DNA of 64,000 nt from Paramecium tetraurelia (lineage: Eukaryota; Ciliophora; Oligohymenophorea; Peniculida; Parameciidae): positions 675,370-739,369 of the forward strand of contig NW_001799619.1 in assembly GCF_000165425.1 (NCBI RefSeq). The letters run 5' to 3'. Under the pieces are notes generated by a model. That model made no database searches, was not told where the DNA came from, and saw only the letters and a list, made by a program, of their open reading frames with translations. A program made the translations under genes and the position numbers. Shown piece by piece: positions 23,547 to 36,052 of the stretch (the stretch's first letter is position 1; every line of letters begins with the position of its first letter).

Positions 23547-25764
23547 ATGTCTTTGAATTTTGAGATAAAGAAGAAGCATGTGGCTCGCTCAGAAAGAGTT
23601 AAGAGTGTAGAGTTGCATTCTGAATATACATGGGTATTATCAGGATTATATAGCGGAGTTATAACAATTCAAGATTATTCAAATTAGGTATATGAATTAT
23701 TTAATTAGACTATCGTAAAATAAATAGATCAAAAGTAAAATGAAGTTAATAGATAGGCATTTGAAGCTCATACTGATTATATTAGATGTGTGATTGTGCA
23801 TCCATCTTAGCCATATTTAATAACTAGTTCAGATGATACGACAATAAAATTATGGGACATTGATAATAATTTTACATTGCTAAGAACATTTGAGGATCAT
23901 GTGAATTATGTGATGATGGTTGCATATAATCCAAGAGATCCTAACACATTTGCAAGTGCAAGTATGGATAACACAGTAAAGGTGTGGACAATCAGAATAG
24001 CAAACCTAATTTCACATCTGATATCAGATGGAGATGATAGATCCATTAAGATATGGGATTGCCAAACCAAATAATGCATACACACCTTAGAAGCACATCA
24101 ATAAAACATATCATCAGCTAAATTCCACACAGATTTACCACTCATCATTTCATAGCTGCTGAAGACGGAGTCATTAGATTCTGGCATTCAAATACGAACA
24201 AATTAGAAACATCACTCAATTATAATATGGAAAGAGTTTGGAGTTCAGATATAGGAAAAGATAATACATTAGCCTTTTCTTACGATGAAGGAACATTAAC
24301 CAATTGTATCTATGCAATAAGGTAAAGTTGTCGATGGGAAGAACTTTCAGTTCTTTACAATCAATCTCAAAGCCATTAATAATACATCAAATGATGGTTA
24401 GATTATATAGACAAATTCAAAAGAACTGGGAATTAGTGACATCTATCCCTGCGGTGTCAGACACAGTCCAAATGGTCATTTATTTGCAATTTTTAGTGAC
24501 TCTGAATACACGATATATAGTTCATAGAACTTTAAGAATTCAGGTTTCGGATCTGGTACAGACTTAATTTGGTCTTCAAATGGGGATTATGCTGTTAGGA
24601 AATATTTTCTATAAAACTATTTAAGAACAACACTTTGAGTTTTGAAATGAAAACAGAGTAAATAATTGACCAATTATTTGCTGGACCTGTGCTGTGTGCT
24701 AAGTTTTCTGATTTTATCATGTTTTACGATTGGGAAACCGGCAAATTGATCAGAAGAATTGATTTCTTTCCTAATAAAGTAATTTTGAATGATACAAATA
24801 CAATTGTGGCATTGGCAACAAATGATGAAGTGTATTTCTTATAATATGATCCAGAGCAATTACCAATCTTTTACAGTAAGAGGAAAATTCTGATGGATTT
24901 GAGGATGCCTTCTAACCTTTATGTGACACAACTGAATCTATCAACTCTGGCTATTTCATCCAAGATGTCTTCTATTATACTACTATGAATGGCAAAATAG
25001 CATACTCTGTTAATGGAAAGATCTTTATTGTCGATTAGGATAAAAAGTATTTCATAATTCGTTACATCCAACAATAAAATAAACTCTATCTCATCGATAA
25101 AAAATATAATATTATTAGTTATGAAGTTAATAGCAATGTCGTTGAATTTCAAACTCGGATTCTTAAAAAATAATGTACAAAGGCTGAAGAAACCCTTTAA
25201 ACAATTCCAATCCAATACTATGATAAATTATCTAAATTTTAGACACTCTTAATCTCAAAGAATGGGCATATAAATTAGTCTAGGACGAAGACCATAAATT
25301 TGAGCTTGCTCTTTAACTTGCATTTGTAGATGATGCTTTCCTAATTGCTTAAAAAAGCTAAGACACACTCAAATTAAGACAAGTTGGAGATCTTTCTTTA
25401 AAATAAGGAAAAATTAAAATAGCTTCTTAAGCCTTGCAATAGGCAGATGATTTTGGAGGACTCCTATAAATTTATTCCTCTTTGGGATTGAAAAATTAAT
25501 TATTGCGATTGGGGGATAAAGCTTTCCAATAAACAAAAATGAATATTGCATTCTCTGCCTATTTCTTATGTGCCAATCTTGATAAATGTTTTGAAGTTCT
25601 TATCAAAAGTAATAGACTCCCTGAAGCTGATCAATTTAAATAAGTATTCATTTTCTTTACTATCATAGTTTTAAGAATTCTTGAATTAAGATCTATTTCC
25701 ATAATTATAAAATAACCCTAATTTGGATCTTTCACAAATCACTTATGAATCTGGTGAGTATTGA
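23547..25764 (+). pseudogene. Coatomer beta'-subunit (COPB2-like) with missing segments and frame breaks
   Basis: The start (MSLNFEIKKKHVARSERVKS), FEAHTDYIRC, ITSSDDTTIKLWD, TLEAHQQNIS, MERVW, MFYDWETGKLIRRI and FELALQL are diagnostic of beta'-COP, the WD40 subunit of COPI vesicle coats. Two introns fit (23688-23708 and about 25651-25675). However, about 35 residues of the second WD blade are missing near 23709-23765 and part of a later blade near 23985-24030. The frame must shift near 24300, 24597, 24870 and 25237, where a single missing base restores the family sequence; the 24300 break probably also reflects lost residues. Either this is a decaying duplicate of an essential gene or a poorly sequenced copy. 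Downstream of each break the protein again reads well. Confidence 0.8.
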
Positions 25765-26122
25765 ATAATTTATATCAAAGTGTTTATTAACATGATATAT
25801 CATTGATCTATAATTATAAATCAAATAAAATTGTAATTTTATAACTCTTAATCTTATTACTAAAATAGAAATTTTTATAATTTCATTTATTGTAGCAATT
25901 TCTAAAGTGATAATAGTAATTGGAAAATGCTTGCCATACTAGATAATTAATATGATAATGAATAAAACATGAATAAAGCATAATTAGATATTATTAATAC
26001 ACAGAATATTATTATTAAAAGTTATAATAATTTCTTTAACAATATTTTTCAAATTAAGGATTGAATAGAATTCATTAATAGATATACTTAAAAATTTTAA
26101 ATTATATTGCTAATTATCTTAA
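25765..26122. other. 358-bp AT-rich spacer between convergent genes
   Basis: No open frame of note, no repeat and no RNA gene seen. Confidence 0.5.
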
Positions 26123-27339
26123 TCAATTCTTTAATTATTCTAATTCTTTTTCTACCGAATTTTTGTATTATGGATTTATAGCAATACATTTCTTAAAGCA
26201 CTCTATCGCTTCCTGTACCTGTCCTTTGGCTTTTAAACAATATCCTATTACATTATAGGCATTTTTAAATACCTTTAGAATATTGGATCAATGCATTATT
26301 TGGATCGATTTGCTCTCCTTAATTAAGAGTAATCAGAGATTCATCATATCTCTTTAAGCATCTTAATGAGTCACCTAGCATATATAATTTATGGATCATA
26401 CCTTTTCCGAATAGAGTTATTGCATTCTTGGGATTAATTATTAAAGCCCTGTCAAAAAATATCAAAGAGTCAGCATATCTTTACATTTTCCTTAAAGTTT
26501 CGCCTTTGTAACTTAAGCCAACAAAATTCTTTTCATCCAACGAAAGGGTCTTATCAAAATAATCCAAGGCTTCTTAATATTTGCCTTGGAGTCTTAGAGA
26601 ATCTGCTTTATGGCAAAGAGCATCTACGAAGGTTGGATTATCTTAAAGAATTTTATCAAAAATTTCATTGGCTTAATCATAAACTCCCTACATCTTTAAG
26701 CACATGCCTAACATAATCATTACTATTTTTACCTATTCTCCATTTACTATATAAATTTGTCGGATCAAGATATATGCAGTAATTAAACTATTGTCTTGCT
26801 TGTTCAAACTTGCCCTATACATAAAATTAATTGGCTTATTTTAAGCACTCTTAAAATTCTTATTGTTATCCATCAGTCAAGTTTGATTGAGAAAATTCAA
26901 GGGCTGTTTTTAAATCATTTAATATTTCTTTGGCTTTTTTTAATTCAGTTGATGCTTTTATTGAAATAGAGGTACTTTCTTTAGAAGGTTTTGAGTAAAT
27001 TAACATTAATTTAACTTTTGTAATATCATCATGATTGGAAATTTTTTAGATGCCTAAAATATTTTGGATAATTCTAGTTGTTTCCATTTTTATTAAATTT
27101 ATCATTTGTATAACTTCTTCACAAATAGAGTAGTTGTGTTTCATGGTTTATATTTATTCTTCTAGTTTTTGTCTTACATTGTCTATTGTTTATAAATCTT
27201 CATTATGATTTGCATGAGCTGGAAAACAACTAATACACAAACCAGAAGCTGCTTAACATTCTTTATTTAAACAAATAGCGATAAGTGGTTTCTTTTAATG
27301 TTGTATTTCTTTGCAGTACAAAGCATTCTCTATAATCAT
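26123..27339 (-). CDS. B-box-like zinc finger plus TPR repeat protein
   Basis: Predicted 387 aa with introns 26708-26732 and 26245-26272. The N-terminus has a Cys/His pattern like a B-box (CKEIQHQ, ICLNKECQ, GLCISCFPAHANH), followed by a coiled coil to about residue 100. The rest is a run of TPR units: NQFYVQGKFEQARQQFNYCI, ALCHKADSLRLQGKYQEALD, FVGLSYKGETLRKMQ, and the last GYCLKAKGQVQEAIECFKKC ending AINPQY. Such proteins act as scaffolds; a B-box with TPRs is common in ciliates. Partners unknown. Both introns are needed to keep the TPR register. Confidence 0.82.
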
Positions 27340-27501
27340 ATTGAATGTACTTATTTTATATAATTTATTATCAAAAACTCAATATGAATTATAAGTTTCC
27401 TTTAGATATTCACATTTAATACATGATGAGTATTATTATATCAGAAAAATTATTATCATAACAAGATTTTCTAATATATAAAAAAAAACTATAAATATAG
27501 A

Positions 27502-27726
27502 ATGTAGAATAGCACCTAACAAACTCCAATTTTAGCATAAATCGGAATGTCTTGAAAAAATAAACCCAATCAAAGCTCATAATTAAGCGAAAAAACTACA
27601 AAAGAAGAATAATTTAGTGTATTTTCAGGAATAACAACAAAATTAAGAAGTAAAGATTAAGAAATCATGATAACTTACAAGCTAATTGTCATTTAGATTT
27701 CTTATATTTAAGATTTGAACTGCTGA
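27502..27726 (+). CDS. Possible short Gln/Ser-rich protein
   Basis: MQNSTQQTPILAQ can be joined across a 27-nt GTC...AAG intron (27552-27578) to a 65-aa frame (SEKTTKEEQFSVFSGITTKL) ending at TGA 27724-27726. The intron is atypical (GTC start), so this is weak. No family. Confidence 0.25.
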
Positions 27727-27752
27727 TAATTCTATTAATATGATTAGGTTAA

Positions 27753-28043
27753 ATGGCATTCTTGAATGAATAGGGAGGAAATCAATTTAAGCAAATTTAA
27801 TCTAATGTTTAACATTCATATCATCGCTAATAGGGCTTCAAATACAGATAAACTCTAGACTTCAAGGAACAACACAATAATAAAAACAAATTCCATTTAC
27901 CTATCCAAAATTTTCTATACAGGTTTAAAGAGAAAGTCAATACGGAATTTGAAACTCCTTAGTATTTGGAATGTCATGATCAATAATACTTTATTGATAA
28001 ATTCTTTTTGTTACCTATTATAAATTTTTATATTGTGTTTTGA
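27753..28043 (+). CDS. Possible short Gln/Asn-rich protein
   Basis: A 96-aa frame begins MAFLNEQGGNQFKQIQ and ends in a hydrophobic stretch (KFFLLPIINFYIVF) just before TGA. The composition resembles Paramecium coding DNA. It may be an upstream exon of the next gene, but I found no convincing splice join. Confidence 0.3.
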
Positions 28044-28054
28044 ACTTCTATACA

Positions 28055-28780
28055 ATGTCAATCAAACATTAATAAATTGATGAACCTCTTTACATATTAA
28101 AGGGATTTAAAATACCACTGCTGAATACATATTTTCAAGAACCTTATCTATCTCCTATAAATGTGAAGTAATAACTGAGTTCCAGATCTAATAATCAGCC
28201 ATTCTTTGAATCCTCAACCACTAAAACCAATGCAACAAGCAGAGAATTTTATCGTTTCGAGCCTTTGAAAGTAGATAAAACACAATAGAACAAGCAACTA
28301 TAAGAAAAATCACCTTCTCCAAATAAGCTGAAATTTCTTGAGGATAACAAATTAAAAGGATTATTAAATATCGTTTCAGATAGAAATAAACAAATTCATC
28401 TAAAACAATATGATTTTCCTGTAGGAGGCTCAACTAATAGTAATACAAAAAAAATAAAGTTTAACTTTAAGAAAATAAATATTAAAATGCCATAAAAAAT
28501 ACAATTTTCAAAGGAAGATTTAGAAAACAATAAGAAATTTTTAATAAACACACTTCGAAAAAGTTCAGTTGTTTAGAATTAAGAAGACATTTAAAGACCT
28601 GTTAGATCGAAATCAGATTTCGAAAAGGTAAGATCTAAATCGAATTTAAAGTAAGCTAGTCCTTACAAAGACAGATTAATTGAGGAGTAATATAAGAAGA
28701 AAACGGTCAGATTTAATGAGTTGGTAGAAATAAAAATGTTTGAAAGAATAAAATCTCATTTAATGAAATAGTTAATATGA
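28055..28780 (+). CDS. Hydrophilic protein with a PP1-docking-like motif
   Basis: Intronless, 241 aa. Mostly disordered, rich in Lys, Asn, Ser and Gln (SSRSNNQPFFESSTTK). Near the C-terminus it carries KKKTVRFNELVEI, a strong match to the RVxF docking motif (K-V-R-F with basic residues before and acidic after) used by protein phosphatase 1 regulators. The Ser-rich stretch RPVRSKSDFEKVRSKSNLK just before it looks phosphorylatable. I infer a PP1-interacting regulator. No other domain is visible. Confidence 0.6.
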
Positions 28781-28835
28781 ATTATTTTTTATGACTAAAG
28801 ATATAAATTAATTTGCTAAAACCTTTATTTATTCA

Positions 28836-29300
28836 ATGAATCCTTCCCTTCATTCCTTAGAATAAGTAAAACATTAGACATTAAACATCTTTATGTAAAG
28901 GGTGTTTCTCTTCACAAAATCTTCATATTAACAATTAAATTATATCGGGCAACAACAAAACCTTTGCAAGTAATAATACTAACACAATCGAAAAAACCAA
29001 AATGACCCTTATTCATCAGAAATGTTAACAAACTTACATGTCATCAATTTCAAAAATATCTTGACCTAGAGAATCATACAGACTCAAATGAATTTTAAAG
29101 AAAATTTTCTTAATGAGGTGAGAAACTCAGTCTAAGGTCAATATATCACCTCATATTTTAATTAGAATGTCTTATTATTTATAAAAATATTTGTAAGAGA
29201 TCTAGTTATGAGATCTAAAGAATGTTAAAAAAAAAACTAGAGGCCATTCTAAAGTATGGGGTGTAGAATATAGATAAGAAGTTGGAATATGACTTTATGA
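28836..29300 (+). CDS. Possible hypothetical protein
   Basis: A 154-codon frame starts MNPSLHSLEQ and ends at TGA 29298-29300, with Gln/Asn-rich composition. A 35-nt intron after codon 10 would give a much shorter product instead. No family; it may be chance in AT-rich DNA. Confidence 0.3.
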
Positions 29301-29515
29301 TTTTTGAAATTATAATGAATACCAAAGATTTTAATGGTTATTAATCCATAATTTATTTGTTTACTTTTAATAAAAATAATTTAGCATTTATTGTAATTTT
29401 TATATTCAAACTTGTAAAGCTGTATTATATGATATATTTAATAACATTATTGTTTGAATGAATGATAGAGAATTTTAATTACATAATATAATAAAATAAA
29501 ATAAACTTAAATACC

Positions 29516-30151
29516 ATGTTTTTATAAGGGTCAAAAATCAAAACAATTGAGGCCACTGTTAATTAATAAATAAAGTTTTCAACCAGATAATTAAGCTAAG
29601 AGCTCAAATCCTCTCATTCACTGCATCGTCGCTATTCTACTGTTGCCGTAATTCATCAAGATGCTTATAAGATTGAGGATAAATATTCAAAATAGTTAAA
29701 TCAATCATTGCACACTAAATATTATAATATGCATCAGCTATTCAAAAAGAAACAATATATTCCTGCTAATTTTAAGTCAAACAATAAACCATTTGAACAT
29801 GTAGTAACAAACTAATTCTCAAAAACATCATCCTAGTTAGTTCAAAAGAAAAAGAAGTTCAATGCAAAAGAGTGGCATAAAGTTAACTATGACAGGTTTA
29901 GATTCTTAAGTAGGTAAGCAAGCATCGAAAAATTAGTAACTAATCGATAACAAAGTATTTAGCCGTGTTTGTAAATTTAATAGGCTAATAGACAACAGAG
30001 AAGCGTTTCTTAAATGAATAATTATAGAACTGAATCAATTAGTAGTTTAAACAATGAAAGGTGTAAGTGTCAAAGAAGTAATTCTTTATAAAAAGAAAAT
30101 CTTGTTATATTTTTAATTGAAGAAAATTAACAGAACTAAAAACATGACTGA
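29516..30151 (+). CDS. Hypothetical basic Gln/Asn/Ser-rich protein
   Basis: Intronless, 211 aa, starting MFLQGSKIKTIEATVN. It is basic (VQKKKKFNAKEWHKVNYDRF) and low in structure, with a Gln-rich patch (QQANRQQRSVSQ). No domain recognised. Its codon pattern (many TAA and TAG for Gln, no TGA) matches nearby genes. Confidence 0.55.
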
Positions 30152-30853
30152 ATTGCATATATTGTATGTAAATAATTTTCACTACATTTTATATTTATTT
30201 GTAATTAAAATGAGTTAATTATCTACTATATAAAAAAATTTTTCTTAAAAAATGCTTTGTATAATTCATATAATGCATACTTGAAAAAATCAAAAAAGAA
30301 GATATTGATTTTAATTCAATCTATATTCAGAATTCAAGGTTCAATGAATTCTTAATTTTGAAATACAGTTAAAAATTTTTATAGCTGTAAGTTGTTTAAA
30401 AATATAAATGTAGGTTTATCAGAATAGATTGAGTTGAATTTCTCATCGGTAGAACATTATAATAGAGGGAGTTTCAGATCTTTAAGATAACGGCTAATTC
30501 ATTTTTAGGAAGGAAGAAGATCAAAACTTATCTAATTGATTTACTACTTAAAAATTTACAATTGAAATATTTGAGAGAATGTATATTAATCATTATAAAA
30601 ATCATATGCTTAAATGACATCAAAGTTTGGTTTTAAACAAATGTATAAAACTAAATTACATTTTGCTGAAATCCTATAGAAATGCAATATATATATTATT
30701 AGACTTTGTAACATTAATCAAATTTTATAGCTAATCATAATTTTGTTGTAAACTCATTATTAAAGCAAAAAGTGAATAAAAATAGATTACTTAGATCAAA
30801 TTATAAATATTGATTATAATAATCATTTTAAAGGTATAACGCTTCTGAATTCA
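30152..30853. other. 702-bp AT-rich spacer, nothing recognised
   Basis: No long frame on either strand, no RNA gene, no repeat seen. It separates two convergent genes, which is long for this genome. Confidence 0.5.
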
Positions 30854-33361
30854 TCAATACTGATTATAATCATAATAGAAATGAATCTTTAACAATAAGT
30901 GGCTTGATTAATGTCCTGATAAATAATATAATTTGAGGTCTCTCTCATTCTCCATTTCATCATCAATAAAACATTTGGCACATTCATAACAAATATCAAC
31001 ATGTTGGCCATCAAATTTGCCTGGTCTACAATTTAAGCAAATATATCTAGGTAATGGGTCAAAATCTTTTTCTTCTCCTTTTTCTCTTTAACATGGATGA
31101 CAATCTATGGGATGATACTTATTCAGTTATTGATTCTTTTTAGGGAATAAGTTGTGTCCAAATTTATATGAGCTTAATCTATTCATTTCTTCGTCAGTTG
31201 CACACGATGGTACAAATACTAAATTACTTAGAATCTTGAATTCTTATAGTTCTATTTTATCATCATCTTATTATCCACACTCAATGCAATAATGTCTGCA
31301 TAACCATGGTGAATAGAATTATCCTTAATTAATGATAGATTTATTACACAGATTACATTACTCTCCTTTCCTGATTTCGAAGTCTATTATTAAGATAATG
31401 AATACATTGATATAGATCTGGGAATTACAATTCTTTTGCAACTAGTTACCCTGATTACGCTTCTAAATTTAAATTTATGAGCTCATCTTCTTAATCTTTA
31501 TACCTTTATAAAGCATAGTATTCATGTTCTTAAGGTGTTAAAGTAATCAAGGGTACTATAGCAATTCCGTCTTATTTAACTAATTTATTATCTGCTTAAT
31601 AAACAGCAAAGCCATAATTAACAATGTCAAATTGTCCAAATTGCATTAATGAGTTTCGGCAATCATAGATATCAAATTAAATTATTTTATTTTGCAGGAA
31701 GTCCTCAAATCCCATTTCAATGACATTCTTAGCTCTTTCTAATATTTAAGGAATATGATCAAGGCATAAAATTTTGTATGTTCCTTTTGGTTTTAGTTTC
31801 TCCAACAATTTGAGTATGGCTGTTGCTGTAAATGCACTTCCACAACCAATATCCAATATTTATAATTCTTTATTTAAGTCTTTCTTCACATATTTATAAA
31901 TAGTCTCTAAGATTTTGATCTAAACATCAAAACTTTCAATGAAACTTCCCTCTGCAAAATCATATCTCTCATATTCATTTTAAAATGAAGGGACATTATC
32001 CACGTAATCTTGTATCTCTAATTCTAATAGTACTTATGCAATTTCAGGATGCATCTCCTATCCCCTTTGATATAATTTCTAAATTAACTTAGCTTAATTG
32101 CTGTTCATTAAAAACAAATATGGCTCAAAGAAATCCAATTTTTCATAATCCAGAGCCTGAGTTGGATTCTTGATCATTGGTAATGGTTTTTACTGTGTTT
32201 ATTGTTATTGTTCAACCAACATAGATATTCCCTTAATGATTTTAATTGATTATTTTTATCCTTTGACTGTTCTAATGTTTGTAGTGTGCTCCATGGGTTT
32301 TCTTAAATATTTAGTATCTGTCATGCCATATTATAATACTTGAACATGTTCTTCTCCATCAAAATTCTAATAATAATCATGAAGAAATTGAATCAGCTCT
32401 TCATTTAATTTTGGATCTGTAACTTCCTTATGTAATCCTAGCTTTGTTTTCACTTCATTCATCATAATAATGTCATTGATTCTATTGGCTTTGGTTATCG
32501 TCAATGATTTAGTGACTGAAATTATAATTGAAATAGTTGATGATGCTAAGGAAAGCATAAGAATTTCTATTGACTTTTTGTTTGGATTCAGAAATAAGTA
32601 AATGACCTATAATAAAAATTATGGCAAATCTTCTGCAAATGTTCTAAATGTAGCTGCATAAACTCTATTTGGAATTCCTTTCATCCATAAAAAGTTGGTT
32701 GTATTTTATATTGTCCATTTTTCTAATAATGAACCCACTAAATGAATTTCAACAAAAGAGCAATAATTGCATAAATAGTCAATATAATTTTCATCTCCAT
32801 CTTATCTCGATAATAACAAACTTAAGATATGAAACATAGTTGTAGACAATGTTAAAGCCATAATAGCTATTGCACAATATCCTATGGCAGTGTTATCCCC
32901 ACATGTCATCACAGTAGTAATAAAACAAATATCAGAATAAACATCAAACTTAGCCATTTAACTTAAAAACAAATCCTTGCTCTTAAAAAATCAAATATGA
33001 AATAATTACAAAAAACATTTGCTCTCTTCCAATAAGGACCATTTGAAAACTCAGCATGAGTAATTTCGTGATCTATGCAAGTCTTTGCCAATCTGATTTC
33101 TAATAAACAAACTAGAAATGCATAACCGCAATATATAAAATGTCCTGTCCATTAATGTCCTGAGCACGCAAGTACAAAATACACGGGTACGAATACGCAA
33201 ATGAAATAAAATGCTAAAAAGTTAATCCAAAATAATATATTTAATGGATACTTACTATTTTCAAGGTGTTTTTTGAGATCATCCTTCTTGTTGTTATATT
33301 CATAATCAGCAGTCTTAATACCTAAAAGATGAGTGATAAAGGATCCATAATTACTTTGCAA
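30854..33361 (-). CDS. Fusion: multi-pass membrane segment, isoaspartyl-methyltransferase-like domain, zinc-finger tail
   Basis: One frame of about 816 aa runs from near 33361 to TGA 30854-30856 with two introns (32982-33016 and 31384-31405). Residues 1 to about 270 contain several hydrophobic helices (ILFWINFLAFYFICVFVPVY, IGYCAIAIMALTLSTTMFHI) around FLSQMAKFDVYSDICFITTV. Near residue 490 comes LDIGCGSAFTATAIL, an AdoMet-binding motif I, then LCLDHIPQILERA and VKQDGIAIVPLI, in the order seen in protein-L-isoaspartate methyltransferases (protein repair). From about 650 two Cys-rich zinc motifs follow: CNLCNKSI...CRHYCIECG, and YICLNCRPG...DICYECAKC, like a ZZ finger. The 5' end is uncertain because no in-frame ATG fits without an extra splice. 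Confidence 0.72.
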
Positions 33362-33486
33362 AAATACACAATAACAGCATAAGAGGTATTTTTAAACAAA
33401 ATAAATAGAACAAAAACACTATTTTAAACATTCAACAAAATTGGCTTAAATGTTTTAATACAAATCCACACACATTTTAACATAGA

Positions 33487-36052
33487 TCATGAAAAAAGCA
33501 CACTAAAATTCATAATATAATATTTTACAAAGCATGTTTTAATTTCATCTACTTATCCTTCATCTTGTCTTTCGTACAATTATAATAGTGATTAATCCCA
33601 ATAGTAGTTCTAATTGGAATTTACAATGTATAAGTAAAAATTCATTGGAATTTCCTCTTAAACTTGTTATTCAAAAGCTTCCACATCAGAATTTTTAACT
33701 AACTTTTATTCTTCAGATAATTGCAAAGTGAATTTTTCTATAATTTGTTTTGTAAATTATTTCATTGTTGATTCAGACAATTCTTCACTAAATTCAATTA
33801 TTAATGTTTAGGTATTCTTCATAATTAGATTCTTATTTTTAATCAACATTTCTAATTGATTTCTAGTTTATTCTTTAAAGAGTAAATTGCCAGAAATATC
33901 CAGCACCCTCAAATCTTCATTATTTTCAAGTGTCCTCAATAATTTACAACCTTCCTCATCAGTAAATTGATTATTTCTTAAATTGACAATTGGAATCTTT
34001 TAAAAAAGTAATCTATAAAATGAGTAATCATCTTCAGGAATCAATTATTATTCATCATCATTAGCCATTTCTAGATTTTGATATCTCATTTTTTATTTCA
34101 TCATAGGTTTCTTAGTCTGATTCCCAAGATAATTACTAGATAAATCTAAATATTTCAATTAAGTCAGACGAGTTATTTTTTTGATATCTTCAAAGGTAAT
34201 TTTGTTATTACTGAGATCTAGGTAACTTAATCTATCGACTTTGTTGATCAAATCAATGATATACTCTTTAAAAGGGAGTTTCACATCAAATAATAATGAG
34301 CAATTTCCCAGAAGTAACATAGTTAAATTTTAGTACTGCAAATTCTATAAAAGTTTAGAAATAACTAAGTATCTATCATCACTTAGTTTCAAATCATTAT
34401 ATTATCTGAGATAGGCATCAGCGAGATCGCTTAGATACAAGAACATTTTATTATCTGTATCTTGGGCAGTATCAAAGAACTACTCTATTTTCATGAATTG
34501 CTTTTTCTTCTTCTACTTTGACTATTTTCTTATTTCCTGTTTTTCACTTTCATTCTTTTTCAAATCTATTTATTATGGGATACCCATTCCAAAAGATTAC
34601 GGCAATAGATTTTGTTTAACACTATTCAATGACCATGCTAATATCTATATTCTTAATTCATATTTCTTCCTTCTGTGTCTCAACCTCTCTTGGAATTCTG
34701 CTTTGTAGAATTCTCGAAACTCACTCATCTTTAGAATTCCATCATATAATGGTTCAAAGTACTATTCTCCATTCAACATTATCTATTGTACAGATTGAGT
34801 TTTCTTGTCAATGCCTGAAAATCCAATGTAAAATGAGGATTAGAAATATTGTTGTAATAAGGGTTTGTAATTGAACATCTCCTAGAGTTTCAACTCAATA
34901 AAATAGAGGAATGGCATTTAAACTAAATGATCTATTTTTTGTGTATCATAAGAGATAATCTATATTAGACCATTCTCTGATATCTATAATAAGTTTGGAA
35001 ATTCCTAATAATGACTTAAGGGATAAATTTATTTAGTTACATCACTCAAATTTTAAAGATATAATCGTTCGTCGTTAATTTGATCAATATCGACAATAAA
35101 TATTTATCCTGTGTTTACAACCACATATAATTTATTCTGAATTGGAAAGAATTTCATATCAAATACCTCTGCACCATCATAAAATTGATACTTCTTAATT
35201 ACCTTCCCTTTTCTATTTAAATCCACTATGCTGATTTTGTATTCCAAACCATTTACCATTCTGCATTAAGCTACTGCCAATAATCGCCCATCATTACTGA
35301 TTGTTAGTTTATTTATTATTTCAAAAGGTTCAATCACATACACTTTTGCTGTCCTTAAATTAGAGTTTATATCTTCCCCTATAAAAGTGTAGACCACCAT
35401 AGAACTATCTCCTAATGAAATTACCAACTGGTTCGTCTCATGACAATATGAACTTGCACTTATACCAACTACAAACTTTTCAGTTATTGTCTCTATATCT
35501 TATTATAACAGTTAATATTTGTTGCTCACTTCTTTTGGCTATTTCTATACTGATTATGTCAACTAATTTATATAAAAACATTTTATGCTGCTCAAATCAA
35601 TTACTATAGCTAAATCGCCATTGGTTAAAAAAATATTCTAAATTTACGTTTCACTAAATTTTATAATCTCTATCTGTTTCAGAATATCGTATTATTTTAT
35701 TGAATTGCATAATTAATACATTTCCAATCTTCCCTTTTGTGTTCCGACTAAAATATAATTGTTATAATATCCTATTGCAACAGCGGTAACAATGCATCCT
35801 TAATTATTCAAATTCGTGTATTAAATTATGTAGTTTCTCGTCACAACATCGACTATCGAAATGCAATTCTAATTACTCTCAATTTAAATAAGTTACATAA
35901 TGTCCTAAAACTAGCAATTCGTTTGAATAAGCTGAGCAATAAATCTGTTTCCGATTGATTTCGTAATCCCTTATGAAAAAAGGCACCTGATTTACAGATT
36001 ATAGATTAGAATCAGGAAATATGATTGAATAAAGTTTTTAATCGTCTTACAT
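33487..36052 (-). CDS. Beta-propeller-like plus leucine-rich-repeat protein
   Basis: Predicted 845 aa with one 28-nt intron (35869-35896). The first about 430 residues alternate short beta strands as in a WD/NHL-type propeller (SIVDVVTRNYIIQ, KISIVDLNRKGKVIKKYQ, QIFIVDIDQINDERLYLQN). The C-terminal third has LRR units: LTMLLLGNCSLLFDV, LSYLDLSNNKITFEDI, LKYLDLSSNYLGNQ, IPIVNLRNNQFTDEEG and LRVLDISGNLLFKE. A basic linker (KKNESEKQEIRKQSKQKKKK) divides the halves. The layout suggests a scaffold, perhaps ciliary or cytoskeletal, but I cannot name it. Confidence 0.72.

Noticed and set aside
24040-24075. Treating the beta'-COP breaks as mini-introns
   Set aside because: No GT...AG pairs of suitable length at four of the break points.
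30440-30500. tRNA-like stretch in the spacer
   Set aside because: Short purine-rich blocks but no cloverleaf or A/B boxes.
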